DNA of 64,000 nucleotides from Anomaloglossus baeobatrachus (lineage: Eukaryota; Chordata; Amphibia; Anura; Aromobatidae). Of this stretch, positions 11,430 to 24,527 are shown one piece after another. How positions within the stretch are numbered: position 1 is the stretch's first letter; each line of letters begins with the position of its first letter. Below the pieces are notes generated by a model. It did no database searches. It was not told the origin of the DNA and worked only from the letters and a program-made list of their open reading frames with translations. Position numbers and translations under genes: made by a program. The DNA lies in the NCBI RefSeq assembly GCF_048569485.1, contig NC_134360.1:206507953-206571952 (forward strand), given 5' to 3'.

Positions 11430-13487
11430 ATGGGGCTCACAATCTGATATCCCTGGGGATGACTTGCTCTAGAATTGTATACTCAATGCCTTGTGCAGAG
11501 ATATCACACATTCCCGGTCACTTCTACCATTACGTATGTAGAACTGCTAGGGGAGACAATGGTAGTCGTGTGTGCAGGGGTTGCCAGGCCGCAGCGCAGC
11601 CACTTGGTAACCCCTTGCCTCCCGGTCGCCACACCACTGCAGGGTTGCTTTCACCACAGTCCATACTTTCTCTGAGTCAATAAAGCAGACACCTGTATAT
11701 TTTCTTCAAACAACTGAACTTTACTGATCTTCATCACAGAGGTTATTTCCACTCGCATAACACGAGCACCATTCCTGGTCCTGACAGGGTTCCCTCCAGA
11801 CTCCAATCCAACAATTAATTTGACGGCCGACCGCTTTCCAGGCACCTGAGCTCCATCGGACACTACTAGGCCCCTCATTCTCCTGTCTGACATCATGATG
11901 CACGAACCAATTCAAATAGTCCTTAAGCCTATCCATCCCACCCACAGGAATTAGCTAGCAGTTGGGAAGGGCTTAGTGTGACAGCACTCCTCCATTTGTG
12001 CTTCTGGCCAGGACCAACTTTCTCTTTTAAGGGCCCACTGACCTTCAGTCTCGCAGGAGATTTAATTGTATTTTATATCCATGATAGAATGGGCACCACC
12101 GCTACTGATCGGACTACACCCCTCTTCTGGGGAAGCAGTTCCAACAGTCCTCTTACGAGCAGAACCCAGTATGTCCGGGATCAAAGGGTTGACCCTTAGG
12201 ATCTTTAATCAATAAATCTTTTGGCTTGTTCTCTCTTTCTCCTACTGGGGACTCTCCTACCCTCCTTCTACATCCTGTCCTATTTATAGCAATAGAAAGA
12301 GGAGATAAAAACTCCTCCAAAAATTTAATAGAGTATACTGTCCTATTTATACCCTATCCTCCTCCTTTCACTTAACCCTTGTTCTGCCTAACCAAGTGCC
12401 AGAGTATAACTTGAACAAAGGACCGACACTCCAAATCATCTGGAATTTTTTAGAATTTAATCCACATCAGTATACATGGCGGAAATTACGCATTTTTGCT
12501 AATAGTGAGCCTTTTTCACATCCAACCAGGTGCCAGGGCAGCCGCCACTAAACCGAATTGCCACCTGGTGGCCATTTACAACATACACATTACAATTTAT
12601 TACATCAGATACACTTTTCTGTGTGACGGCTAATTCTGCAGGGGGGTGGCGTTGCCTTAACCCCCCCATCACGTACATGCTGCTTTCTAAAGACAGGAAA
12701 ACAGAACTATCAATATTTCCTGCAGGACCAGTATAAATAAGAAACGCTCTTAAGAACGATTCCTAGTAATTCAGATGAAACGTCTTATGTAATTGTAGCA
12801 TTTCAGCCCTAATTAACATAAACAAACAGTTTGAAAATATACAGAAAGCCGTTCATTAAGGTAAAAACAAATCTGCTACACAATTCGGAGAAAAATGATG
12901 AGCTACAAAGTATGGGTTATTGCAATTATCCGATAATCAGCAAGGTGGAAGAAGAGTTTTCCACAAATACGTTATTTAATTGCACCCTTTCTGATATTTA
13001 TAAACACTGCAACAGTGTCCCAAGACGCAGATTTACCCCCCACTCTCTCGTCCACCGCAGCCACATCCAATAATTATCTCCAAGAGGCAATCAGCCGGCG
13101 AACGACTGAACCAACATATTTGTAGCTAATCTCTATGTGTGAAGTAAAAATAGAAATCATCTTGTTATTTTGTCCCCATAAATTATGTCAGCGGCTTCCA
13201 AAAGTCATTATAAGATTTCATTATGGGAGCGTCGCCCGACATCATTACTGGACGGATTCTGCAAAGCGTGTTTAATGAAAGCATTTATTGCAAGCACAGG
13301 TGAAGAAAAATGAAGACCATAATCAGGACATCCGGATCTTCAGAAAGAATGTCCAAACCCAATAAATAATCTAGCCAAAAAAAAAAACAAGTAAGGGATG
13401 CAAAATGAATGATTCCAAGTAATGGACGTGCTTGGTATTACACCATGTTGGAAAATGTGATAGAAATTTGCCAATGAGGCATCTATC
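11430..13487. other. Unassigned, no gene seen
   Basis: About 2 kb without a recognisable gene. An AATAAA at 11679-11684 and the surrounding composition resemble LTR sequence, but no borders are visible. The ORFs (up to 81 codons) lack domains. Confidence 0.5.
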
Positions 13488-13490
13488 TTA

Positions 13491-14035
13491 AGACCGCTTT
13501 ACACGCTATGATCTCACTAGCCAGATCGCTAGTGTGCGTAGCCGCCCCCGTCGGTTGTGCGTCACGGGCAAATCGCTGTCCGTGGCGCACAGCATCGCTC
13601 GAACCAGTCACACGTACTTACCTGCCTAGCGACGCTGATGTTGCCGGCGAACCGCCTCCTTCCTAAGGGGGCGGTTCGTTCGGCGTCACAGCAACGTCAC
13701 TAAGTGGCCGCCTAATAGAAGCGAAGGGGCGGAGATGAGCAGGACGTAACATGCCGCCCACCTCTTTCCTTCCTCATTGCGGGCGGCCGCAGGTAAGGTG
13801 AGGTTCCTTGTTCCTGCGGTGTCACACACAGCGATGTGTGCTGCCGCAGGAACGACGAACAACATCGTACCTGCAGCAGCAACGATAATTGGGAATAGAG
13901 GAGCGTGTCAACGAGCAACGATAAGGTGACTATTTTTGCTAGTTAGCGGTCGCTCATACGTTTCACCCGCAATGAGGTGAACGAGGCCGGATGTGCGTCA
14001 CGAATTCCGTGACCCCCCTGCGTGTAAAGCGGCCT
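13491..14035. mobile_element. GC-rich TTA-flanked MITE (group 1, copy 1)
   Basis: TTA flanks both ends (13488-13490, 14036-14038). The ends are inverted: AGACCGCTTTACACGC and GCGTGTAAAGCGGCCT. The interior shares blocks with other copies here (GTGCGTCACGGGCAAATCG, CACAGCGATGTGTGCTG, GTGACGCACATCCGG on one strand or the other). A 3-bp TTA/TAA duplication suggests the PIF/Harbinger superfamily. There is no transposase. Confidence 0.8.
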
Positions 14036-14142
14036 TTAGTAGTGGAAAAATCTTTCTCCACTAAACACAGATTTTACAGATTTCTTTCATTGAGAATGAA
14101 AGATTAGTCCAGGAGGAAAAAGATGCAGATTTTTCTGATTTA

Positions 14143-14210
14143 AGGTGCATCTCAATAAATTAGAATATCCTGAAAAAGTCAATTTATTTCAGTAATTCAA
14201 TTGACTTTGT
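14143..14210. mobile_element. Fragment of a Tc1-like terminal repeat
   Basis: About 70 bp beginning AAGGTGCATCTCAATAAATT, a sequence type typical of Tc1-like ends. The rest of the element is absent. Confidence 0.4.
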
Positions 14211-14268
14211 AAGGGGGTGACAAGAGCCCCATTAATCTCCACAACGACCTGGCCTCGTTGATGTAAGG

Positions 14269-15215
14269 TGTTGTGAATGTCATCCGAGGGGGTGATGGTT
14301 TGGAGCTCACTCTGGTGGTCAGGACTGGGGGTGAAGCTGACTGTGCCACAACACGTGTGGGAGTTAATTGGGAGTTTGGGAACCCCAATTGCAGATCAGC
14401 CTGGGTTATATAGAAGAGCAGTGTCTGCTGGCTGGGGTCGGTTATAGATTTTGTTCCTCTGTTTCTGAATTGGCTTGGAGTTGTCCTTCCATTTATCCTG
14501 TGCCTGTCCCATTCCAGATAAGTTGCAAGTTATTTGCTTTATTGCCTGATCCACACCTAAGGGTGTTTGTTTTTCTTTTTGTTTTGCTTAAAGTCTGCTT
14601 TCTTGCAGGAGAGGAATTGTCTTTCTGTTTTGATGAGCATGTGGGTTCCCACTTTGCAGGTTTCACGGCAAGAAAAAGGAGATTCTCCCTGTTCTATTTG
14701 ATTATTTGTACTTTTTTGTATTTCTTGTGTTTTTTTGGTATTTTGTTTCTCCCATTATTTACAAGAGTACCTGATAGAGTGGGGAAGAGTCCGTGTGGTC
14801 TCAGTATTTTTCTTATCAGGAGATTGGTATTTTTTCGAAGGGTTTTGCACTGACCACAATCAGTTATCTGTCCTGTCCTGTTCTATCTAGGAAGTCGGGC
14901 CTCGATTTTGCTAATCTATATTTCCTATCTGTGTATTGTGTTTTCTTACATCACCATTGGCTTTATATGTTGGGGGTTTGCTATTCCTTTGGGGACTACA
15001 CTGAGACAAGATAGGTTTCCTCATTTCTATCTGTGAGGTGTAGTAAGTTTCTCCGGCTGTGACTTGGCATCTAGGTATGTTTAGGAACGCTCCACAGCTA
15101 CTTCTAGTGTGGTCTGACAGATAGGGGATTGCGGTCAGCTCAGGTTCCAACTACTTTTGTGTTTTTTTCTGCTGATGGGATTTTTGTGATCATCCACGGT
15201 GACCAGATCATAACA
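14269..15215 (+). mobile_element. Ty3/gypsy LTR, apparently solo
   Basis: This 947-bp block starts TGTTGTGAAT and ends CCAGATCATAACA, a start and end I recognise as typical of an abundant frog gypsy LTR. A TATA-like TATATAG lies near 14408. The flanking 5-mers differ. A fossil. Confidence 0.75.
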
Positions 15216-15934
15216 GGAAGGGATGTATAGGGTACCGGATAATTAACAGTATGCAATGGCTAGGTTGGGGTGTAGTTTTGCCATCCACCACAAGGTGGCA
15301 CAGTACCCTCAGAGTTCGGTTGGGGGGCAGTGGATGAGCCCAGCAGAGAGTAGAAAAAGGAGGAAGTGTAGTTTAGGAGGGAGTAGTGAAGAAGACAAGG
15401 TAGAGAAAGGCTGTGCAGACTGAGTGGAGAGACACCGGTTCCTGAGGAATAGAAGGCCTTTCCTGTGGCTGGTGGACTGACGTGGAAAAGCACAGACACA
15501 AAAAGCTTGGGGCTACGTTCTAGGGACTGCCACCATGTAGTGTTTGCTGAGGGACTCCTGAATTGGGGATCAGCATGGCCAAATGTCCAAACCCACAGGA
15601 AGAAGGGCCGGTAATCCAGGAAACCGGTGCGGATCTCTGGCAGCCGTGATAGTGGGAATCATGAGGGAATGTATGTCTCACTCGGTGATGAAATTGTGCC
15701 TTTCCTCTGGAAAAGAAGATGTATTTAAAGTGATTAAAGACCAAATATTGGATGAAAACCGGGAGTCTGTCTTTGATTTAGTGGAACAAGGAGCCACACT
15801 GAAGGTAATAAAAACATGGTATCTGAGATCAGGCCCCGCGCTAAATTCAGTATTCAACCCATTCCTGTTTCATGGAGAGAGTCAGTTGGGGGCGCGACTA
15901 CTCATTCTGCCCTCGGTGGAACCCCTGGCGGCTA
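15216..15934. other. Unassigned; includes an ORF at 15583-15945
   Basis: No repeat border or known gene is recognised. A 120-codon plus-strand ORF has no domain I can name. A GTAATA donor-like site follows ACACTGAAG near 15805, but no convincing acceptor precedes it, so I do not call an exon. Confidence 0.4.
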
Positions 15935-18480
15935 CTTCATCTTGATGAAAAGCTCCCTCCAAAAAATGTTTACATTCTTCTAGTGTTAATTTGACAGCAA
16001 GCAGCTCACGATTCTCAACATTATAATTTCTCTCAGCAGAAGAGAATTTCTAAGAGAAAAAGTCACATGGTGGCAAGTTGGTTATCATTTTGGAAGCTTG
16101 AGACAATATAGCCCCTACCCCGATTTAAGATGCATCTATCTCCACAATTAACAGCATTAGTGTGATATCAGTAGTAAGATGTTTGACAATCTGAGAAACA
16201 CCCTTAATTAATTTTCTGTAGTAATTGTTGAACCTCAGGAAACATTTCACGTTCCGAGGTTGAACCCAATCAATCAATCATGGCTTGCACCTTTCCAGGA
16301 TGCATCTTAAACCCTTCAGCTGAAATAATGAACCTTAGGGATGATATTTCTTGCACAGAAAAGGTACATTTCTCCAACTTAGTGAACAAAAAACTTTCTC
16401 TAAGCCTTTGTAAAACAATTTGGACATGTTCATAATGTGCATTCAGATCAGTCGAAAACATTTGAATATCATCTAGATAAATTACGATAAACCTTCCTAT
16501 ACAATCAGAAAACATATAATTCATGAAGTTTTGAAAGCCTGCTGGTGTATGGGTTAATCCAAAAGGCAGGACAAAATTGTCAAATAGGCCCTCAGACATC
16601 AAAAACCCCATCATCCACTCATGACCCTCCGGGATGTTTCTCAAGTTTTAAGCTCCTCTACTAGGGGACACAGACAGAAGAGGGCTTCTGTGCAAGAACA
16701 GTATATGGGCCATTTCCAGCCCAATAGCTCATCATAATGCATAATTTCTTCTTTGGAGTTAGAAATGTTCCCCCTTAACTCTTGGGCCCGTGTGCAACTG
16801 CACACATTCCACAAATAATATGACCACCTCTGACACTTTCTAAGATCAACTTTGGAAAACCATTTAGCTAATTATATAGGTTCGTGATAAATTGAGGTTG
16901 GTAAGGAATTGTAACCGTAATTTTGTGAAGCAGCTACAGGCGACAAGGGAAGACAAGGGACCCTTCTGTAACATTTCTGTTAAATTATTTTATGTATTCT
17001 TTCATGGTGGCCCACTAAGGACCAAACAAATTAAACAGGCAAACTATAGGTAATTTGGCATTAGGGATACGATTGATAGCATGGTCATAATGACGGTTGG
17101 GAGGTAATATCTCTGCTTCTTGTTCCTAAAAATCATCCAAAGTCCTTAAGGTACCCCGATAGACCCTCCAGACTATCGGAGAAAACCTGCACAGAATTAA
17201 GACATTTCTTATGACAATTAGGACCCCATTTGGCAATATCCCTCTGACACCAATCAATGACAGGATTATGAATACGCAGCCATGGGATTTCCAGTACTAA
17301 CCCCCCAGGTAAATTATCCAATACATAACAGGAGATGGACTCAGCATGAAGAGTTTCCACTCTGAGCATGAATTCCACCATTACCAGGACAAGGTTCTGG
17401 AGTAATGGTGTCCTGTCAATGGCAACAATTTGAATGGGTCTTTATAACCTAACTGTCCCTAATCCTAGTTTCAGAACCAGTCCTGAGTCAATGAAATTAG
17501 CTGCAGACCCACAGTCAATGAAAGAAAAGGCTGATAATGACCGATTTTGGAGAAGTATTTCCACATTTAGCAGTACTTTATCTGAGGCGTAAAAAGGTAA
17601 CTGGAAGTCTGGGTGGCCTCCTTGATAATCACTCAGACTCGAGTGTTTCCCAATGGCTTGTTTGCTGGAGGGCACGCCATGCAGTTCCTAAGAAAACGTC
17701 CAGCCTAGCCACAATAGAGGCGGAGTCCGAAATCGCATTGTTGTCTCCTCAAAACGACCTTTGAGCAGGCTGCTCCTACCTCTATAGGTTCAGTTTTAGG
17801 TAAATGGACTGACCTGGGAGGAATGAACAAACATCCTGTCGTACATCACGTCTCTCCCACATTCTCCAAATGGCCTCCCCTAATGAACAAGGTGGAGTGT
17901 GCAAAGCCAGAGCGTACTTAAGAGTATCCTAAAGTCCTCTCTGGAACTGACATCTGAGGATTTCAGAGGACCATTGTTGAAACTCAGAATTATAGTCCTC
18001 AGAGGTGCGGCCCCCCTGTTTCCGGTTCATGAACTTTGCCACTGCCACCTGGACCCTGTCAGGTTTGTGAAATCTCATTCTTAATGCATGAAAAAAGGTG
18101 TCAAAAGAAGACCGTTCTGGGGCTAGTGGAGACAAAGCAAATGACCAAGGCTCAGGACCCCCCGCAATAGAGACATGATTATTCCCACCCACTGGGACTC
18201 ATTCCCTAAAGACCGGGGTCGCAAAGTAAAAAATAGCTAACAGTTCTAGTCTTTTTCCCCTAAAAATCTATCAAGAAGTGCCATCACAGCAACCCATTGC
18301 ATGTCAGAAGGTGCAGTAGTCATGACTATAGTTAGTAGTGGGGCTTTGAGAAGTACCCAAAGTAGTAGAAAACTGACTGTGACTGAGAGTGTGAAGATTC
18401 TAACTTGTGATGTTCCATTGTCAGATCCTGAACCATCTGGGTCAGATTTGCCACCTGATCACGGGGAGAGGGTGTCCTGA
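15935..18480 (-). mobile_element. Decayed Ty3/gypsy body (gag, protease, RT/RNase H parts)
   Basis: Reading right to left on the minus strand: a gag-like part (about 17929-18192), protease-like parts (about 17133-17675), a reverse transcriptase part (about 16270-16644) and an RNase H-like part reaching about 15950. Integrase and both LTRs are not visible next to it. It is heavily broken, with many breaks, and so looks old. Confidence 0.85.
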
Positions 18481-18780
18481 ATCCATAGGTGGAAAAAAAA
18501 AGAAGAAAAAAAAAAAGGTATGGCCAGTTGTAATGTGACGCCAGTCACTTATGGGCAAGTCTGGAGGCAGGGTAGTCAGATGATCTGGGATCAGATACCT
18601 AGAGAGCTTGTCATGGAAGCAAGGAGTTAAGTGAGATGTAGTCAGGTAATGGTCCGAGGTCAGAATACCAGGAGGACACGTCGTGGATTTAGGGAGTAAC
18701 TGAGGCATAGTCAGGTCCCGGCACTTCTGACTTTGGGTATGCTGGCCTTTTAAGAGCGGGTGGGAGTGCGTGCAACCTAA

Positions 18781-19321
18781 GGGTACTTTCACACTTGCGT
18801 TCAGCGGAGTCCGTCACTATGGAGAATAGCGCAGTCCGTTAACGCACTGCGCTATTCCCCATGGACTTGTATGGACAACGCACTGTAACGCAAGTGTCAG
18901 CGTTGCATCCGCTGGACGAAGCTGCACCGTTATTTTGACGCTGCGTTGGGCGGAATGAACGCTGCATGTAACTTTTTTTGAGCAGCGGAAACCTTTATTT
19001 TTCACTGTGCATGCTTTTTTTTTTTTAAATCACAAACTTTATTTTATTTCTCGGTGGCCGAACGTTCAGCTGAGCTCCCGGCCGCCGGCATGTGAGAGCG
19101 CTCAGCTGATCGCCCGGCCGCCGGCTATTGAGAGCGATCAGCTGATCGTTCACAATAGTCGGCTGCCGGTAAACTGTAAAGTAGGAAAAAAAAATAAATA
19201 AAGCTTTCCGTGGTTTTGTACGATCCGTAGCATTGCGTTGTGCCACTATATGCAACGCATCCATTGCATCGTCACCAACGCAATGCTACGGAAGCCGTCC
19301 AACGCAAGTGTGAAAGTAGCC
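18781..19321. mobile_element. GC-rich MITE with CTTTCACAC ends
   Basis: The ends GGGTACTTTCACACTTGCGT and ACGCAAGTGTGAAAGTAGCC are inverted and flanked by TAA (left) and TTA (right). The interior has a hairpin at about 18815-18865 and a short tandem of AGCTGAGC/GATCAGCTGATCG words at 19070-19160. PIF/Harbinger-like by its ends; non-autonomous. Confidence 0.8.
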
Positions 19322-21910
19322 TTAGCGAGCTACCAGGAGACCTGTGCGGCGGCGCAGGGCATGTGAGCCAGCAGCAGTGACATAGGCAGAAGCCACTGCT
19401 GAGCTGCTGGGAAGGTGAGTGTACCGTCGTCCCTGCAGGAAGGAGGAAGCGGCACAACATGGGGGCACCGGCATTACAATATCCTTCCTCTAAATCCTGC
19501 CATTTACCATTAAGTAACTTATTAAATTCCAGTATTACATTCTACCCTCTGAATGTTTAATCAGTTCTATCACTCCAAATAGCTCTCCAGTGATTCACAG
19601 AAATTACTTCACAAGAAAGGATTCTGCTAATCTCCCTCATTCGAGCCCTCTGTGAAACCCCACATAAAGTGTAGGGTCATTAAAGGTAATAGTGCAGATC
19701 AGAAGACAAGTATCTACACATGGCTTGGTCCTACTGTGATGGAGTGACGTGCATGTAGCAATCTTGTTAATGAGAAGGAACTAATATCTGAGAAATTGCT
19801 AAAGAGTCTCCGAGCAGAAGGGATTTGGGTGTATTCACAATTACAAGTAATTTCTGCAATGGGAAATCCATTCCATTTATGTGAATGAGGCTGATTACGC
19901 AGCATGTGCAAGTTCCATTCAGAATATTGGGACAATTGCAATAATTTCTGCAAGAAATTTGTAATATGTGAATTAGGCCATGTGCACACGTTCAATATTT
20001 GGTGAGTTTTTTACATCAGTGTTTGTAAGCCACAACCAGGAGTGAGGGCCGGCGTCAGTACCCGGCACACCTGGGCAAGTGCCAGGGCCCTGGATCGCCG
20101 GGGGGGCCCACTCACCATCTGCAGTTACAGGGATGTATTTTGCGGCCCCCAGTTCGAGTTCTGGGAACCGCAGTGCTCTGGCCAGGGCCGCATAACGATG
20201 TATAGGACGCGTCCATGCAGCACGTTGTGCATGGCCACATCCTATCACACAGCGCACCTGTTTGCAGAGGATTCCTGTGCTGTTCCTCCAGGACCTTTGC
20301 GGGGCTCAGTGCCGGCTCCACCTTCCTCTTCCTCTGCTGTCTCAGTGATTCTCTCCTGCTGCACATGGAGCGTCTGGCTGGTGGTAAGATGCAGACAGCA
20401 TCTAAGATTGTGTAGTGTGAGAGGGAGGGAAGAAAGTCACTGTGGGGACAGGTGGCAATGTCCATTACTGTGCAGTGTGTGGCTATACAGTGTGCCACCC
20501 ATATCCTGTCTACCGCCATTAACTTGAGAACGGCGGCAGCTATAGGCATAGAAGTGGTGTCTAGGTATAGTAAAGTAGCCATGCGCTACACAATGAAACC
20601 ACCTATAGCACCACCTGGTGGAAAACAACGGAGTTAGCATTTTTATCTCGAAAACAGAACGAGATAGAGAAAAAAAGTGAATTACAAAGTTGCAGGGCAT
20701 CATCAATTCAATACGAATCGACACCTTGCATACAGAAATGCTATGATTAGAACGTCAAAAACTCACAAGGCTGCGCACGTGAAGTGATACCTCATGGAGA
20801 CCTTCCTACAAGTCTTTGGGTATGGTGGCTGTGAGGAATGGCCTCTACACTCACCTGACCTGACCCCATTGCAACTTCCAGAGGCATCTGCCAGGGAGCT
20901 ACTTCTCTGTCTCAGGTGAGCTGATGTGCATCATTTCCGAGGTCAGGAGAGATGGATGTTTGGCTAACAGTTATCTGTGGCAAATGTATGGGCACCTTAG
21001 AACATTCATCCATGTTAGGTGTCTAATCTTTTTTACTTTGTACATTCAATTTTAGTGTTTTATTGTATTTAGTGTGTTGTGTTTGGATGGAAACCTAGTA
21101 CATAAGACGGTGTTTGGCCATTGCCACTGTGTGGAATTATTGAGTGAATGGTTGTGCTGTGTAATAGTCAGTGGCGGGACAATGCATGATGTGTGTCACA
21201 GCGGTATGCTACTCACTGCGTTTGACACTCTGCTCCTTCCTGTGTCAGGCAACCTCGCTGAGCCCTAATGCAGCTTCTCCACTCTGCTGCATATTCCTGC
21301 TGTCTCCACCTGGCTATAGGAAGGTACAGCCGGTTCCTGCTGAGATTTATCCCTCCTGTATCCTGCAAGGTTAAGCTTCCCTGACCAATCCTGTGCGAGA
21401 AGGTTCTATATTAGGCAACTCCTCCCACCAGTCCTTCCCCAAATGTTGGTTCTTAGACGCTCATCTGCTAACGTACTGTTCTCGAATTTACTTGTATTGA
21501 TTATCTGTGTTTTACCCGGCTTGTTTACCCGTCCCGTCTCATCCCTCTGTTCCTGACCTTGGCTATGTATACTGAACTTGTGCTGCCTTCCCTGACCTTG
21601 GATTGTCTCACTACATCTCTGCCTGTATAGAAAAACAAATTACAGTGGTATATACTGTACTGTATAATACATATGTACAGAAAATTACCTCCAGAGCGGG
21701 TCAGAGCGCGGTGAAAGGACAGAACTGAAAGTGTGCACGGTGAGGATTTGCTCTTATTGCAAAGCATTGCTCTTAAACCAAGTTACAAATGTGTAAGAAG
21801 CTTTGCTTGTCTTGCAAAACGCTCTCAAACCAAGTTACTCTTAATCCAAGGTTCCACTGTAATTGGCTATAATATTTTAACACATTATCAGCCGTTCAGC
21901 TTTCTCTGCC
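19322..21910. other. Unassigned mixture of dispersed repeats
   Basis: No gene is recognised. A lone MITE-like end (TAGGCCATGTGCACACG) lies at about 19975. The part at 21190-21640 is LTR-like in composition, starting TGTGTCACAGCGG, with no partner border. ORFs around 20042-20724 lie in GC-rich dispersed repeat sequence and lack domains. Confidence 0.45.
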
Positions 21911-21912
21911 TA

Positions 21913-23562
21913 CAGTCATATGAAAAAGTTTGGGCACCCCTATTAATGTTAATCTTTTTTCTTTATAACAATTTGGGTTTTTGCAACAGCTATTTCAGTT
22001 TCATATTTCTAATAACTGATGGACTGAGTAATATTTCTGAATTGAAATTAGGTTTATTGTACTAACAGAAAATGTGCAATCCGCATTTAAACAAAATTTG
22101 ACAGGTGCAAAAGTAAGGGCACCTCAACATAAAAGTAACATTAATATTTTGTAGATCCTCCTTTTGCAAAAATAACAGCCTCTAGTCGCTTCCTGTAGCT
22201 TTTAATGAGTTCCTGGATCCTGGATGAAGGTATATTTGACCATTCCTGTTTACAAACAATTCCAGTTCAGTTAAGTTTGATGGTCGCCGAGCATGGACAG
22301 CACGCTTAAAATCATCCCACAGATTTTCAATGATATTCAGGTCTGGGGACTGGGATGGTCATTCCAGAACATTGTAATTGTTCCTCTGCATGAATGCCTG
22401 AGTAGATTTGGAGCGGTGTTTTGGATCATTGTCTTGCTGAAATATCCATCCCCTGCATAACTTCAACTTCGTCACTGATTCTTGCACATTATTGTCAAGA
22501 ATCTGCTGATACTGAGTTGAATCCATGCGACCCTCAACTTTAACAAGATTCCCCGTGCCGGCATTGGCCAAACAAAGCCCCAAAGCATGATGGAACCTCC
22601 ACCAAATTTTACTGTGGGTAGCAAGTGCTTTTCTTGGAATGCTGTGTGTTTTTGCCTCCATGCATAACGCCTTTTTGTATGATCAAACAACTCAATCTTT
22701 GATTCATCAGTCCACAGGACCTTCTTCCAAAATGTAACTGGCTTGTCCAAATGTGCTTTTGCATACCTCAGGCGACTCTGTTTGTGGCGTGCTTGCAGAA
22801 ACGGCTTCTTTCGCATCACTCTCCCATACAGCTTCTCCTTGTGCAACGTGCGCTGTATTGTTGACCGATGCACATTGACACCATCTGCAGCAAGATGATG
22901 CTGCAGGTCTTTGGAGGTGGTCTGTGGATTGTCCTTGACTGTTCTCACCATTCTTCTTCTCTGCCTTTCTGATATTTTTCTTGACCTGTCACTTCTGGGC
23001 TTAACAAGAACTGTACCTGTGTTCTTCCATTTCCTTACTATGTTCCTCAGAGTGGAAACTCACAGTTTAAATCTCTGAGACAACTTTTTGTATCCTTCCC
23101 CTGAACAACTATGTTGAATAATCTTTGTTTTCAGATCATTTGAGAATTGTTTTGAGGAGCCCATGATGCTACTCTTCATTGGAGATTCAAATACGAGAAC
23201 AACTTGCAAGTGGCCACCTTAAATACCTTTTCTCATGATTGGATACACCTGCCTATAAAGGTCAAAGCTCAATGAGGTTAAAAAACCAATTTAGTGCTTT
23301 AGTAAGTCAGTAAAAAATAGTTAGGAGTGTTCAAATCAAGAAATTGATAAGGGTGCCCATACTTTTGCACCGGTCAAATTTTGTTAAAATGCGGATTGCA
23401 CATTTTCTGTTAGTACAATAAACTTCATTTCAATGCAGAAATATTACTCAGTCCATCAGTTATTAGATATATGAAGCTGAAATAGCTGTTGCAAGAACCC
23501 AAATTGTTATAAAGAAAAAAGGTTAACATTATTAGGGGTGCCCAAACTTTTTCATATGATTG
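21913..23562 (-). mobile_element. Tc1-type DNA transposon B, long TIRs
   Basis: This 1,650-bp element is flanked by TA (21911-21912, 23563-23564). The arms are about 210 bp (21913-22122 and 23353-23562) and match in inverted orientation with roughly a dozen differences. AAAGTTTGGGCACCCCT at the tip is echoed by AAAGTAAGGGCACC at the inner end, the IR/DR layout of several vertebrate Tc1 families. The transposase is on the minus strand. Confidence 0.95.
22330..23165 (-). pseudogene. Tc1 transposase of element B, broken
   Basis: The frame runs from about 23165 down. It begins with MGSSKQFSNDLKTK, then the helix-turn-helix region, then LWTDESKIEL (first Asp), FQQDNDPKH (second Asp) and [13 protein letters not shown] (Glu), with 34 residues between the second Asp and the Glu (DD34E). 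Lesions I can see: a stop in the N-terminal part at FKL*VSTLRN, a frameshift at about 22560-22600 that splits the frame, and a Trp codon turned to TGA before PSQSP. It therefore makes no active enzyme. Confidence 0.9.
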
Positions 23563-23695
23563 TATATCCAGACTAAAAAAAAAAAAAATGAATGGCAACC
23601 CAGTCCATTTTGTTAAATTTGTAATAATCTTTATAGGATGGGCTGATAAGTCTTTGGCTTTGTGATCTTTGTTGTTTCTATGGTAACGAATGTTA

Positions 23696-24244
23696 AGGGG
23701 GTGTTACACGTAGCGATATCGCTGGTGTAAGCACCCGCCCCCGTTGTTTGTGCGTCACGGGCAAATCGCGCACAATATCATTAGGAGCCATCACACGGAC
23801 TTACCTGCCTAGCGACGTCGCTGTTGCCGGCGAACCGCCTCCTTTCTAAGGCAGCGGTTCGTGCAGCGTCACAGCGGCGTCACACAGCGGCCGCCCAATA
23901 GAAGCGGAGGGGCTGAGATGAGCGGGACGTAACATCCCGCCCACCTCCTTCCTTCCGCATTGCCGGCGGCCGCAGGTAAGCTGCAGTTCGTCATTCCCGA
24001 GGTGTCACACGTAGCGATGTGTGCTGCCTCGGGAACGACACACAACCTGTGTGCTCAACAATCAACGATTTTTTAAAAAGGAACGACGTGTCAACGATGG
24101 ACGATAAGGTGAGTATTTTCCATTGTTAACGGTCGTTCCTTGCTGTCACAGGCAACGACGTCGCTAACGATGCCAGATGTGCATCACGGAATCCGTGACC
24201 CCGGCAATATATCGTTAGATACGTCGCTGCGTGTAATGGGGCCT
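23696..24244. mobile_element. GC-rich TTA-flanked MITE (group 1, copy 2)
   Basis: TTA lies on both sides (23693-23695, 24245-24247). The ends AGGGGGTGTTACACG and CGTGTAATGGGGCCT are inverted. The interior is clearly homologous to the 13491-14035 copy: a GTGCGTCACGGGCAAATCG block, GTTGCCGGCGAACCGCCTCC, CCGCCCACCTCCTTCCTTCC and GTAGCGATGTGTGCTGC. No coding capacity. Confidence 0.85.
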
Positions 24245-24527
24245 TTACATAACATGAAAGCCTTGTGTGTTTAATATAGGTTTTCAATATTTTGTGTTTG
24301 TTGCTTATAGCAAGTGTTCTATGCATGCGGGAAAACAAAATGGCGTAGTCTAATGCGATATTCAAAGCAACTGAGAGTAAAGGAGTGATAAAATTCTTGT
24401 TTCTGCAAGGAAAGTCCGAGAAGGATATGGTGGGCGTGCTGCTAGTAGACTACCTTCAAAAGGATTCTAGTGGACTACCATCAAAAGGGTTCCACCATCA
24501 GTGTAAGGTGTTACATTGAATTTTTGT

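Noticed and set aside
15583-15945. 120-codon ORF as a possible host exon
   Set aside because: No acceptor-like site, no domain and no known match; it borders a gypsy remnant.
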